From: Streptomyces antioxidans
Lineage (GTDB): Bacteria; Actinomycetota; Actinomycetes; Streptomycetales; Streptomycetaceae
Direction: 5' to 3'
Assembly (NCBI RefSeq): GCF_000968685.2
Contig: NZ_LAKD02000102.1
Coordinates: forward strand, 62,001 to 126,000
DNA length: 64,000 nucleotides
Positions 43,179 through 50,638 of the stretch are shown piece after piece (position 1 is the stretch's first letter; the number at the start of each line of letters is the position of its first letter). The notes below the pieces were generated by a model. That model did not search any database and was not told the DNA's origin. It saw only the letters and a list, made by a program, of their open reading frames with translations. The position numbers were made by a program, and so were the translations under genes.

Positions 43179-43670
43179 ATGGGTGCCGAGCTGCTGGCCG
43201 GCCGTATGACCGCCGAGGCCGAGGGGGAGGTCACCGTCTTCCTGATCGGCATGCGCATCAACCGCTTCCGTGCGCTGCGGAGCTGGCTGCCGGTCTTCCG
43301 CGCGATGCCGCGGATGCTCCGCGAGCTGTCGCGGGACGAGGGGAGCGGGATGCTGGGCCACCAGGTGCTGTTCGGCCCGCCGCGGGTGCTCTACGTGGTC
43401 CAGTACTGGGACTCGCACGAGCGGCTGCTGGAGTACTCGGTGGCCCAGGACAAGGAGCACCGCCCCGCCTGGGCGGCGTTCAACCGCAGGCTGCGGGAGG
43501 GCCGGGGCAAGGTCGGCTTCTGGCACGAGACCTATGTCGTACCGGCCGGTGCGCACGAGGCGATCTACATCAACATGCCCGCGTTCGGCCTGGGCAAGGC
43601 CACGGGGGTCGCCCCGGTCGGCCGCCGCGGCGACCGCGCGGCCGACCGGCTGGCGCTGAAGGAGGCGTAA
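43179..43670 (+). CDS. DUF4188 family protein (monooxygenase-like fold)
   Basis: 163 residues. VTVFLIGMRINRFRALRSWLPVF near the N-terminus and QVLFGPPRVLYVVQYW in the middle are typical of DUF4188 proteins, which are grouped with ABM/phenylacetaldoxime dehydratase-like alpha/beta barrels. The conserved GFWHETYVV segment follows. ATG 43179 sits 6 nt after GAGGGG; a GTG at 43158 is possible. Divergent from, and probably controlled by, the MerR protein. Enzymatic role is not established. Confidence 0.75.
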   Translation: MGAELLAGRMTAEAEGEVTVFLIGMRINRFRALRSWLPVFRAMPRMLRELSRDEGSGMLGHQVLFGPPRVLYVVQYWDSHERLLEYSVAQDKEHRPAWAAFNRRLREGRGKVGFWHETYVVPAGAHEAIYINMPAFGLGKATGVAPVGRRGDRAADRLALKEA

Positions 43671-43715
43671 CGCGGCCACGGGCCTGCTGCCTTCCCTCGC
43701 CTTGGTTCCCTCGGC

Positions 43716-44432
43716 CTAATTCCCTCGCCGCAGGGCGTCCGTGAGGCGCCCCGCCGCGTCGATGACCGCCTGGGCGTGCATCCGGCCCGGGTGGCGGGTC
43801 AGCCGCTCGATCGGTCCGGAGACCGAGACGGCGGCGACCACGCGGTTGGACGGGCCGCGCACGGGCGCGGAGACGGACGCCACGCCGGGCTCCCGCTCGC
43901 CGATCGACTGGGCCCAGCCCCGCCGCCGTACGCCCGACAGGGCCGTGGCGGTGAAGCGGGCCCCCTGGAGTCCGCGGTGCAGCCGCTCGGGCTCCTCCCA
44001 GGCCATCAGCACCTGGGCGGCCGACCCGGCCTTCATGGGGAGCGTCGAGCCGACCGGCACGGTGTCCCGCAGTCCGGACAGCCGCTCGGCCGCCGCGACG
44101 CAGATGCGCATGTCTCCCTGGCGCCGGTAGAGCTGTGCGCTCTCGCCGGTCACGTCCCGGAGGTGGGTGAGCACGGGCCCGGCCGTGGCGAGCAGCCGGT
44201 CCTCGCCCGCGGCCGCCGCCAGCTCGGCCAGCCGGGGTCCCAGGATGAAGCGCCCCTGCATATCGCGTGCCACCATCCGGTGGTGCTCGAGTGCCACCGC
44301 CAGCCGGTGTGCCGTGGGGCGGGCGAGGCCGGTCGCCCCGACCAGCCCGGCGAGGGTGGCCGGACCGGACTCCAGGGCGCTCAGAACCAGAGCCGCCTTG
44401 TCGAGAACGCCGACGCCACTAGTGTTGTCCAT
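43716..44432 (-). CDS. ndgR: IclR-family regulator NdgR
   Basis: 238 residues. N-terminal winged helix (LDKAALVLSALESGPATLAG, then GLARPTAHRLAVALEHH) and the C-terminal IclR effector domain. Size and the divergent arrangement with leuCD match NdgR/AreB of Streptomyces, which controls leucine and amino acid genes. ATG 44432 is used; the frame is open to 44588 but without a start signal. TCACA-N-TGTGA at 44450-44460, 18 nt from the start, is a candidate binding site. Confidence 0.9.
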   Translation of the reverse strand: MDNTSGVGVLDKAALVLSALESGPATLAGLVGATGLARPTAHRLAVALEHHRMVARDMQGRFILGPRLAELAAAAGEDRLLATAGPVLTHLRDVTGESAQLYRRQGDMRICVAAAERLSGLRDTVPVGSTLPMKAGSAAQVLMAWEEPERLHRGLQGARFTATALSGVRRRGWAQSIGEREPGVASVSAPVRGPSNRVVAAVSVSGPIERLTRHPGRMHAQAVIDAAGRLTDALRRGN

Positions 44433-44449
44433 GGGACGATACTCACGTC

Positions 44450-44460
44450 TCACAGTGTGA
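44450..44460. promoter_or_regulatory. Palindrome between ndgR and leuC
   Basis: TCACA-G-TGTGA, flanked by further partial symmetry (TCTCACAGTGTGAAA). Placed just upstream of ndgR, where an IclR dimer could control both directions. Confidence 0.5.
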
Positions 44461-44575
44461 AACGCAAGTTCAATTTCCTGGGATACCCGCCACCCTGTAA
44501 ATGGCGGGCCCGCGGACCAGGGCACGCACTCGACTCGAGTTTGGGCCGGCACTGGCGCCGGCCGGAGGGAAAGCG

Positions 44576-46006
44576 ATGGGACGGACACTCGCGGAGAAGG
44601 TCTGGGACGACCATGTCGTCCGGCGCGCCGAAGGCGAGCCTGACCTGCTCTTCATCGATCTGCATCTGCTGCACGAGGTGACCAGCCCCCAGGCGTTCGA
44701 CGGCCTGCGCAAGGCCGGCCGCCCGGTCCGTCGTACCGATCTCACCCTCGCGACCGAGGACCACAACACCCCCACCCTCGACATCGACAAGCCGATCGCG
44801 GACCCCGTCTCGCGCGCCCAGTTGGAGACGCTGCGCAAGAACTGCGCGGAGTTCGGCGTCCGGCTGCATCCGCTCGGCGATGTCGAGCAGGGCGTCGTCC
44901 ACGTGGTGGGACCGCAGCTGGGACTGACCCAGCCGGGGACGACCGTGGTCTGCGGTGACAGCCACACCTCGACCCACGGCGCCTTCGGCGCGCTCGCGTT
45001 CGGTATCGGCACCAGCCAGGTCGAGCATGTGCTGGCCACCCAGACGCTGCCGCTCGCGCCGTTCAAGACCATGGCGATCACCGTCGAGGGCGAGCTCCCC
45101 GAGAGCGTCACCGCCAAGGACCTGATCCTGGCGATCATCGCGAAGATCGGCACCGGCGGCGGCCAGGGCTATGTGATCGAGTACCGCGGCCCCGCCATCG
45201 AGAAGCTCTCGATGGAGGCCCGGATGACCGTGTGCAACATGTCCATCGAGGCGGGCGCCCGCGCGGGCATGATCGCGCCGGACGAGACCACCTTCGGCTA
45301 TCTGGAGGGCCGCCCGCACGCCCCCCAGGGCGCCGACTGGGACGCCGCCGTCGCGTACTGGCGCACCCTGCGCAGCGACGACGACGCGGTCTTCGACCGC
45401 GAGGTGGTCATCGACGCCTCCGCGCTCGCCCCGTTCGTCACCTGGGGCACCAACCCCGGCCAGGGCGCGCCGCTGTCGGAGTCGGTCCCGGACCCGGCCT
45501 CCTACGAGGACGCCAGCGAGAGCTACGCCGCCGAGAAGGCCCTGGAGTACATGGGCCTGACGGCCGGTCAGCCGCTGCGCGACATCAAGGTGGACACGGT
45601 CTTCGTCGGCTCCTGCACCAACGGGCGGATCGAGGACCTGCGCTCCGCCGCCTCGGTGCTGTCCGGCCGTGCGGTGGCCGACGGCGTACGGATGTTGGTG
45701 GTCCCCGGCTCGGTCCGGGTCGCCCTCCAGGCCGTCGAGGAGGGGCTGGACAAGGTGTTCACCGCCGCGGGGGCCGAATGGCGGCACGCCGGCTGCTCGA
45801 TGTGCCTGGGCATGAACCCCGACCAGCTCGCTCCCGGGGAGCGGTCGGCGTCCACCTCCAACCGCAACTTCGAGGGCCGGCAGGGCAAGGGCGGCCGGAC
45901 CCACCTGGTCTCGCCGCAGGTCGCCGCCGCCACCGCGGTGCTGGGCCATCTGGCCTCGCCCGCCGACCTGTCCGACGCCGCCGTATCGACTCCCGTGGGG
46001 GCCTGA
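44576..46006 (+). CDS. leuC: 3-isopropylmalate dehydratase, large subunit
   Basis: 476-residue [4Fe-4S] aconitase-family subunit isomerising 2-isopropylmalate to 3-isopropylmalate (and acting on citramalate for the CimA route). Cluster cysteines are in VFVGSCTNGRIED and in HAGCSMCLGMNPDQL; VVCGDSHTSTHGAFGALAFGIG is the N-terminal signature. ATG 44576 follows GGAGGGA. leuD follows after 6 nt. Confidence 0.97.
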   Translation: MGRTLAEKVWDDHVVRRAEGEPDLLFIDLHLLHEVTSPQAFDGLRKAGRPVRRTDLTLATEDHNTPTLDIDKPIADPVSRAQLETLRKNCAEFGVRLHPLGDVEQGVVHVVGPQLGLTQPGTTVVCGDSHTSTHGAFGALAFGIGTSQVEHVLATQTLPLAPFKTMAITVEGELPESVTAKDLILAIIAKIGTGGGQGYVIEYRGPAIEKLSMEARMTVCNMSIEAGARAGMIAPDETTFGYLEGRPHAPQGADWDAAVAYWRTLRSDDDAVFDREVVIDASALAPFVTWGTNPGQGAPLSESVPDPASYEDASESYAAEKALEYMGLTAGQPLRDIKVDTVFVGSCTNGRIEDLRSAASVLSGRAVADGVRMLVVPGSVRVALQAVEEGLDKVFTAAGAEWRHAGCSMCLGMNPDQLAPGERSASTSNRNFEGRQGKGGRTHLVSPQVAAATAVLGHLASPADLSDAAVSTPVGA

Positions 46007-46012
46007 GCAGTC

Positions 46013-46606
46013 ATGGAAGCATTCACCACGCACACCGGCCGGGCCGTCCCGCTGCGCCGCAGCAATGTGGACACGGACCAGATCATCCCGGCGCACTGGC
46101 TCAAGAAGGTCACCCGCGACGGCTTCGAGGACGGCCTCTTCGAGGCGTGGCGCAAGGACCCGGAGTTCGTGCTCAACAAGGCCGAGCACAAGGGCGGAAC
46201 GGTTCTGGTGGCCGGTCCCGACTTCGGCACCGGCTCCTCGCGCGAGCACGCGGTGTGGGCGCTGCAGAACTACGGCTTCAAGGCCGTCATCTCCAACCGC
46301 TTCGCCGACATCTTCCGCGGCAACTCCCTCAAGAACGGGCTGCTGACCGTCGTGCTGCCGCAGGAGACGGTGGACCGGCTGTGGAAGCTGGTCGAGGCGG
46401 ACCCCACCGCCGAGGTCACCGTGGACCTCGTCGAGCGCCAGGTACGGGCCGAGGGCATCACGGCTGATTTTGAGCTTGACGAGAACGCCCGGTGGCGACT
46501 CCTGGAGGGGCTGGACGACATCAGCCTCACCCTCAGGGAGGAAGATTCGATCGCCTCGTACGAGGCGCGTCGTCCGTCCTTCAAGCCCAGCACCGCGGAG
46601 GTCTGA
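46013..46606 (+). CDS. leuD: 3-isopropylmalate dehydratase, small subunit
   Basis: 197-residue swivelling domain of the isomerase. RSNVDTDQIIPAHWLK and DFGTGSSREHAVWAL are the substrate-binding signatures. Second gene of leuCD, ended by a perfect hairpin at 46643-46676. Confidence 0.97.
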   Translation: MEAFTTHTGRAVPLRRSNVDTDQIIPAHWLKKVTRDGFEDGLFEAWRKDPEFVLNKAEHKGGTVLVAGPDFGTGSSREHAVWALQNYGFKAVISNRFADIFRGNSLKNGLLTVVLPQETVDRLWKLVEADPTAEVTVDLVERQVRAEGITADFELDENARWRLLEGLDDISLTLREEDSIASYEARRPSFKPSTAEV

Positions 46607-46642
46607 CCCCCCGGTTCTCCCTGCACAGAGCGGGTTTGGCAA

Positions 46643-46676
46643 GATGCGCCGCCGGTCCTCGGACCGGCGGCGCATC
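46643..46676 (+). terminator. leuCD terminator
   Basis: Perfect 16-bp stem (46643-46658 with 46661-46676) with a 2-nt centre, 36 nt after leuD. Confidence 0.8.
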
Positions 46677-46730
46677 GGCATGTTGAGGCCCCGTGAAGCG
46701 ACAACTCGCCTCAGATGGCACAATCAGTGC

Positions 46731-46976
46731 ATGGAACGCGACGGCCAACTCGAGCTCTACGGCATCGTCGCCGACCGGCTCAAGGAAGCGCACGCAAGAG
46801 TGCGCACACTGCAAGTCCCGGAGGGCGTACGGATGGCGCTGTCCCGGAAGCTGCTGGTCATGACCTCAGCGGCCAAACACGATCTCGCAGATGCGGCAAC
46901 GCGTCTGGAGCGGTTCATGAACGACCTCGACCAGGGGCGTTTCCCCGAAGATCCCGACACCGACGGAAGTCCGTGA
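46731..46976 (+). CDS. Small conserved protein, unknown function
   Basis: 81 residues, charged and helical (ADRLKEAHARVRTLQVPEGV, then a second helix KHDLADAATRLERFMNDLDQ). No signal peptide or membrane segment. ATG 46731 lies 6 nt after a CACAAT box (46719-46724) and has no ribosome site, so translation is probably leaderless. It sits between leuCD and hupS, as in other Streptomyces as far as I recall. Confidence 0.7.
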   Translation: MERDGQLELYGIVADRLKEAHARVRTLQVPEGVRMALSRKLLVMTSAAKHDLADAATRLERFMNDLDQGRFPEDPDTDGSP

Positions 46977-47021
46977 CGATCGAGTGCGTTGCGGCACAAG
47001 GGTGATTAGCCCGTTTCGTGT

Positions 47022-47050
47022 TTGATTTGCGGTATATATCTGCCTAACGT
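47022..47050 (+). promoter_or_regulatory. hupS promoter
   Basis: TTGATT (47022-47027), 17 nt containing TATATAT, TAACGT (47045-47050): a near-consensus vegetative promoter in an AT-rich stretch, giving a leader of about 45 nt. Confidence 0.65.
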
Positions 47051-47101
47051 GCGAAAAGGCTTGAACACATTGATTCCGGTAATGCCTCCGAAGGGGAAGA
47101 C

Positions 47102-47677
47102 GTGAACAAGGCGCAGCTCGTAGAAGCGATTGCCGACAAGGTCGGCGGCCGTCAGCAGGCCGCCGATGCCGTAGACGCCGTCCTGGACGCCATCGTCCGG
47201 GCGGTCGTCACCGGGGAGCGAGTTTCGGTCACTGGATTCGGTTCGTTCGAGAAGGTGGAACGGCCCGCCCGGTACGCCCGTAACCCACAGACCGGGGAGC
47301 GCGTGCGGGTCAAGAAGACCTCGGTGCCCCGCTTCCGTCCCGGCCAGGGGTTCAAGGATCTGGTGAGCGGCTCCAAGAAGCTCCCGCGCGGCGGGGAGGT
47401 CGCCGTGAAGAAGGCCCCCAAGGGCAGCCTCCAGGTGGCGGCGAAGAAGGCCGCGGCCAAGAAGGCGACCGCGAAGAAGACGACGGCGAAGAAGTCCCCG
47501 GCCAAGAAGACGACGGCCAAGAAGGCGACCGCGAAGAAGACGACGGCCAAGAAGGCCCCCGCCAAGAAGACCACGGCGAAGAAGGCTCCCGCCAAGGCCA
47601 CGGCGAAGAAGGCCCCGGCCCGCAAGACGAGCGCCCGCAAGACCACCGCGAAGAAGACCACCGCCAGGAAGCGCTAG
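47102..47677 (+). CDS. hupS: HU-family nucleoid protein HupS with lysine-rich tail
   Basis: 191 residues. Residues 1-92 are a complete HU domain (MNKAQLVEAIADKVGG, GFGSFEKVERPARYARNPQT); the remaining ~95 are repeats of the KKTTAKKAPAKK type resembling eukaryotic linker histone tails. This two-part architecture is HupS of Streptomyces, which compacts the chromosome in spores. GTG 47102 follows GAAGGGG. Confidence 0.95.
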   Translation: MNKAQLVEAIADKVGGRQQAADAVDAVLDAIVRAVVTGERVSVTGFGSFEKVERPARYARNPQTGERVRVKKTSVPRFRPGQGFKDLVSGSKKLPRGGEVAVKKAPKGSLQVAAKKAAAKKATAKKTTAKKSPAKKTTAKKATAKKTTAKKAPAKKTTAKKAPAKATAKKAPARKTSARKTTAKKTTARKR

Positions 47678-47711
47678 CCGGTGGCGCTCAGGCGCCCCAC
47701 CGCATCCGCGC

Positions 47712-47742
47712 CGGGCCGGGCTCCCCGAGGGAGCCCGGCCCG
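47712..47742. terminator. hupS terminator
   Basis: Perfect 14-bp stem CGGGCCGGGCTCCC/GGGAGCCCGGCCCG with loop CGA, 35 nt after hupS. Confidence 0.75.
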
Positions 47743-47824
47743 CGGTGCTGCCGGCGCCCGGTATCCCGGGAGTTCGCGCGCCTGACCTCCGCGAGGCCCG
47801 GGTTCATCCGCGGGGCTCGCCGCC

Positions 47825-47863
47825 TTACGGCGCTCAGAACGCCGTGTTACGGCGCTCAGAACG
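47825..47863. repeat. Duplicated 3' end of the cofC-fusion gene
   Basis: TTACGGCGCTCAGAACG at 47825-47841 and 47847-47863, identical, period 22. The second copy holds the stop codon (47856-47858); the first lies beyond it. Confidence 0.85.
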
Positions 47864-48059
47864 TCTGCAGCGTGACGAAGACGACCCGGCGCTGCTCGCC
47901 CTCGCCCGCCACCTCGATCCGCACCCGCTGCCCCGGGCGCAGCATCCGCAGCCCCCCGGCGTCGAAGGCCGCGGTGTCGAACGGCAGCGGGGTGCCGTCG
48001 TCCAGCAGCACGCTGCCGGCGCGGGTCTCGGGGTCGTACGTATAGGCGGTTCCCTGCAT
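47856..48059 (-). CDS. Possible internal start: small beta-rich protein within cofC
   Basis: ATG 48059 would yield a 67-residue protein (GSVLLDDGTPLPFDTAAF, GLRMLRPGQRVRIEV) that resembles small OB/cold-shock-like proteins of Streptomyces. TAGGCT ends 9 nt upstream, the distance of leaderless genes. I believe the two parts are separate genes in some relatives. Alternative annotation to the fused frame. Confidence 0.4.
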   Translation of the reverse strand: MQGTAYTYDPETRAGSVLLDDGTPLPFDTAAFDAGGLRMLRPGQRVRIEVAGEGEQRRVVFVTLQTF

Positions 48060-48674
48060 GTCCGCCAGCCTAGCCCTGGTGTGGGCGCCCACGCCCAGGG
48101 CCACCGCGGCGCGCAGATCCCCGGCCGTGTCCACGTCGCGCCGCACCGAGTCCACCCCGGCCAGCTCGATCTCCCGCGCCCCCGAGGCCCGGTGCCGGTC
48201 CCGTGACGGGCCCCCGAAGCCGGGCGCCAGCTCGGCGCCGGACGCCGCCGAGAGCAGCGTGGTGCCCACCCCCGCGGCATCCGCCAGGAAAGCGCGTGAG
48301 AAGCCCGTGGCGGCTTCGAGCACCAGGTCGAGCTCCACGGTCCGCAGCGCCGGGAGATCGGCGTTCAGTGCCGCCACGGCGGCCTCCGGGCGCTCCCCGC
48401 GGACCGCGCGGGCGCCGTGCGCCAGCGCCGCGTTCAGGCCGCGGCCCGGGGAGTCGGGCAGGATCCGGGCGCCGAGGGCGGACAGCTCACGTCCGGCGAG
48501 CGGGTCGTCGGTGACGACGGTCACCCCCCGCACCCACCGGCTCGCCAGCGCCGCGTCCACCGTGTCCTGGGCGAACGCGAGGGCGAGCGAGGCCCGGGGA
48601 CCGTCCCCGGCGGCGTCGGAGAGCCTGGTCTTGGCCCGTGCCAAGGGCTTCAGCGGCACCACGAGGGTCCAGGT
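47856..48674 (-). CDS. cofC: 2-phospho-L-lactate/phosphoenolpyruvate guanylyltransferase with C-terminal extension
   Basis: 272 residues. The first ~200 are CofC/FbiD, making the guanylylated intermediate of coenzyme F420: VPLKPLARAKTRLS at the N-terminus, TDDP and AALNADLPAL in the core. The last 67 residues (from MQGTAYTYDPETRAG) look like a separate small beta-rich protein, in frame with no stop between. GTG 48674 follows GGAG; ATG 48707 would add 11 residues. A TAGGCT box is 9 nt before the internal ATG at 48059, so a second, leaderless product is possible. Confidence 0.82.
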   Translation of the reverse strand, partial: TWTLVVPLKPLARAKTRLSDAAGDGPRASLALAFAQDTVDAALASRWVRGVTVVTDDPLAGRELSALGARILPDSPGRGLNAALAHGARAVRGERPEAAVAALNADLPALRTVELDLVLEAATGFSRAFLADAAGVGTTLLSAASGAELAPGFGGPSRDRHRASGAREIELAGVDSVRRDVDTAGDLRAAVALGVGAHTRARLADMQGTAYTYDPETRAGSVLLDDGTPLPFDTAAFDAGGLRMLRPGQRVRIEVAGEGEQRRVVFVTLQTF

Positions 48675-48847
48675 CACAGGGGCTCCGTTTCTTCCCACGG
48701 GCCTCATTCTGACCCGCTGCCCGGCTCGTCGAAGACGTGCGGGGTTACGGTGTCCTCGACAGACGGGGTGCCTGGAGCGACACTTGTGCGGCTGCAGGGG
48801 ACGGCAGCAACCAGCAGGTCAGCAGGGTCCAAGAGAGGATGTTCCGA

Positions 48848-49606
48848 GTGTCCGGCCGCAGAATCGGCTTCTGGTACCGCATGGCAGCGGTCTTGTGCAA
48901 ACCGCCGCTGGTGGTTCTGTTCAAGCGGGACTGGCACGGAATGGAGCACATTCCCGCCGACGGTGGATTTATCACCGCGATCAATCACAACTCGTATCTC
49001 GACCCGCTCTCCTACGCGCACTTCCAGTACAACACCGGAAGGGTGCCGCGCTTCCTCGCCAAGGCCGCCCTCTTCCGCGGCGGCTTCGTGGGCGCGATGC
49101 TCCGCGGCACCGGCCAGATCCCCGTCTACCGCGAGTCCACCGACGCCGCCAACGCGTTCCGGTCCGCCGTGGACGCCATCAACAAGGGGGAGTGCGTGGC
49201 CTTCTACCCCGAGGGCACCCTCACCCGCGACCCCGACCTGTGGCCCATGCGCGGAAAGACCGGCGCCGCGCGGGTCGCGCTGCTCACCAAGGCCCCGGTG
49301 ATCCCCGTCGCCCAGTGGGGCGCCAACGAGGCCGTGCCGCCGTACGCCAAGGAGAAGCGGGTCCGTCTCTTCCCCCGTAAGACGCTCAGGGTGCACGCCG
49401 GCCCGCCGGTGGACCTGTCCGAGTTCTACGGCCAGGAGCCCACCGCCGAGGTCCTCAGGGCGGCCACCGACACCATCATGGGCGCCATCACCGAGCTCCT
49501 CTCCGAGGTGCGCGGCGAGCAGGCGCCCGTTCAGAGGTATGACCGGCCCACCCGGTCCAGCACCGACGGCCCGCCGCTCCCGCTGGCCGATGAGGAGAGC
49601 AAGTGA
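48848..49606 (+). CDS. 1-acylglycerol-3-phosphate O-acyltransferase (PlsC family)
   Basis: 252 residues. Acyltransferase motifs in order: NHNSYLD (HX4D), GTGQIPVYR, FYPEGTLTRD and VPVAQWGANE-like VIPVAQWG. Probably acylates lysophosphatidate in phospholipid synthesis at the membrane. GTG 48848 is preferred (GAGAGG 9 nt upstream); ATG 48839 lies too close to that site. gpsA overlaps its end by 4 nt, fitting a glycerophospholipid operon. Confidence 0.88.
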   Translation: MSGRRIGFWYRMAAVLCKPPLVVLFKRDWHGMEHIPADGGFITAINHNSYLDPLSYAHFQYNTGRVPRFLAKAALFRGGFVGAMLRGTGQIPVYRESTDAANAFRSAVDAINKGECVAFYPEGTLTRDPDLWPMRGKTGAARVALLTKAPVIPVAQWGANEAVPPYAKEKRVRLFPRKTLRVHAGPPVDLSEFYGQEPTAEVLRAATDTIMGAITELLSEVRGEQAPVQRYDRPTRSSTDGPPLPLADEESK

Positions 49607-50604
49607 CGCGCTGCGCCGTCTTCGGCACCGGCTCCTGGGGCACCGCCTTCGCGATGGTGCTCGCCGACGCCGGGTGCGAGGTGACGCTGTGGGGGCGCCG
49701 GACCGGTCTCGTGGAGGCCATCAACACCGGCCGCACCAATCCCGACTACTTCCCCGGGGTGCGGCTCCCCGACGGTGTGCGCGCCACCGCCGACCCGGCC
49801 GAGGCCGCGGACGGCGCGGAGTTCACCGTCTTCTCCGTGCCCTCCCAGACGCTGCGCGGCAACCTCTCCGACTGGGCCCCGCTGCTGGCCGCCGACACCG
49901 TGCTGGTCTCCCTGATGAAGGGCGTGGAACTCGGCACGGCGAAGCGGATGAGCGAGGTCGTCCAGGAGGTCGCCAAGGCGCCCGCGGAGCGCGTCGCGGT
50001 GCTCACCGGCCCCAACCTCGCCAAGGAGATCGCCGCCCGGCAGCCCGCCGCCTCCGTGGTGGCCTGCCCCGACGAGAGCGTGGCCCGCCGCCTCCAGACC
50101 GCCTGCCACACCCCGTACTTCCGCCCGTACACCAACACCGATGTGGTCGGCTGCGAGCTGGGCGGCGCGGTGAAGAACGTCATCGCGCTGGCCGTCGGCA
50201 TCGCCGACGGCATGGGCCTCGGCGACAACACCAAGGCGTCGCTCATCACCCGCGGCCTCGCCGAAACGACCCGGCTGGGCCTGGCGATGGGCGCCGACGC
50301 GCACACCTTCGCGGGCCTGGCGGGCATGGGCGACCTCGTCGCCACCTGCTCCTCACCGCTCTCCCGCAACCACACCTTCGGCACCAACCTGGGGCGCGGG
50401 ATGACACTGGAGGAGACCATCGGGGTCACCAAGCAGACCGCGGAGGGCGTCAAGTCGTGCGAGTCGGTGCTGGATCTCGCCCGCCGCCACGACGTCGACA
50501 TGCCCATCACCGAGACCGTCGTCGAGATCGTCCACGACGGCAAACAGCCCCTCGTCGCACTCAAAGAGCTGATGTCCCGCAGTGCCAAGGCCGAGCGGCA
50601 CTGA
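49603..50604 (+). CDS. gpsA: Glycerol-3-phosphate dehydrogenase [NAD(P)+]
   Basis: 333 residues making sn-glycerol-3-phosphate for phospholipids. VFGTGSWGTAFAMVLAD is the nucleotide site, LMKGVE and LTGPNLAKEIA line the pocket, the catalytic Lys is in GGAVKNVIALAVG, and GLAGMGDLVATC is the C-terminal signature. GTG start overlaps the PlsC stop (GTGA). Confidence 0.96.
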   Translation: MTRCAVFGTGSWGTAFAMVLADAGCEVTLWGRRTGLVEAINTGRTNPDYFPGVRLPDGVRATADPAEAADGAEFTVFSVPSQTLRGNLSDWAPLLAADTVLVSLMKGVELGTAKRMSEVVQEVAKAPAERVAVLTGPNLAKEIAARQPAASVVACPDESVARRLQTACHTPYFRPYTNTDVVGCELGGAVKNVIALAVGIADGMGLGDNTKASLITRGLAETTRLGLAMGADAHTFAGLAGMGDLVATCSSPLSRNHTFGTNLGRGMTLEETIGVTKQTAEGVKSCESVLDLARRHDVDMPITETVVEIVHDGKQPLVALKELMSRSAKAERH

Positions 50605-50629
50605 CGCCATGCGGACCGCAAGGTAACCT
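50601..50629 (+). promoter_or_regulatory. ddlA promoter, leaderless
   Basis: CTGACG (50601-50606, overlapping the gpsA stop), 17 nt, TAACCT (50624-50629). ATG 50639 is 9 nt later and has no ribosome site. Confidence 0.6.
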
Positions 50630-50638
50630 CAACGCGAT

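Noticed and set aside
46581..46814. Other short ORFs around 46.5-46.8 kb on both strands
   Set aside because: They lie over leuD's end, the terminator and the small gene at 46731, and lack ribosome sites.
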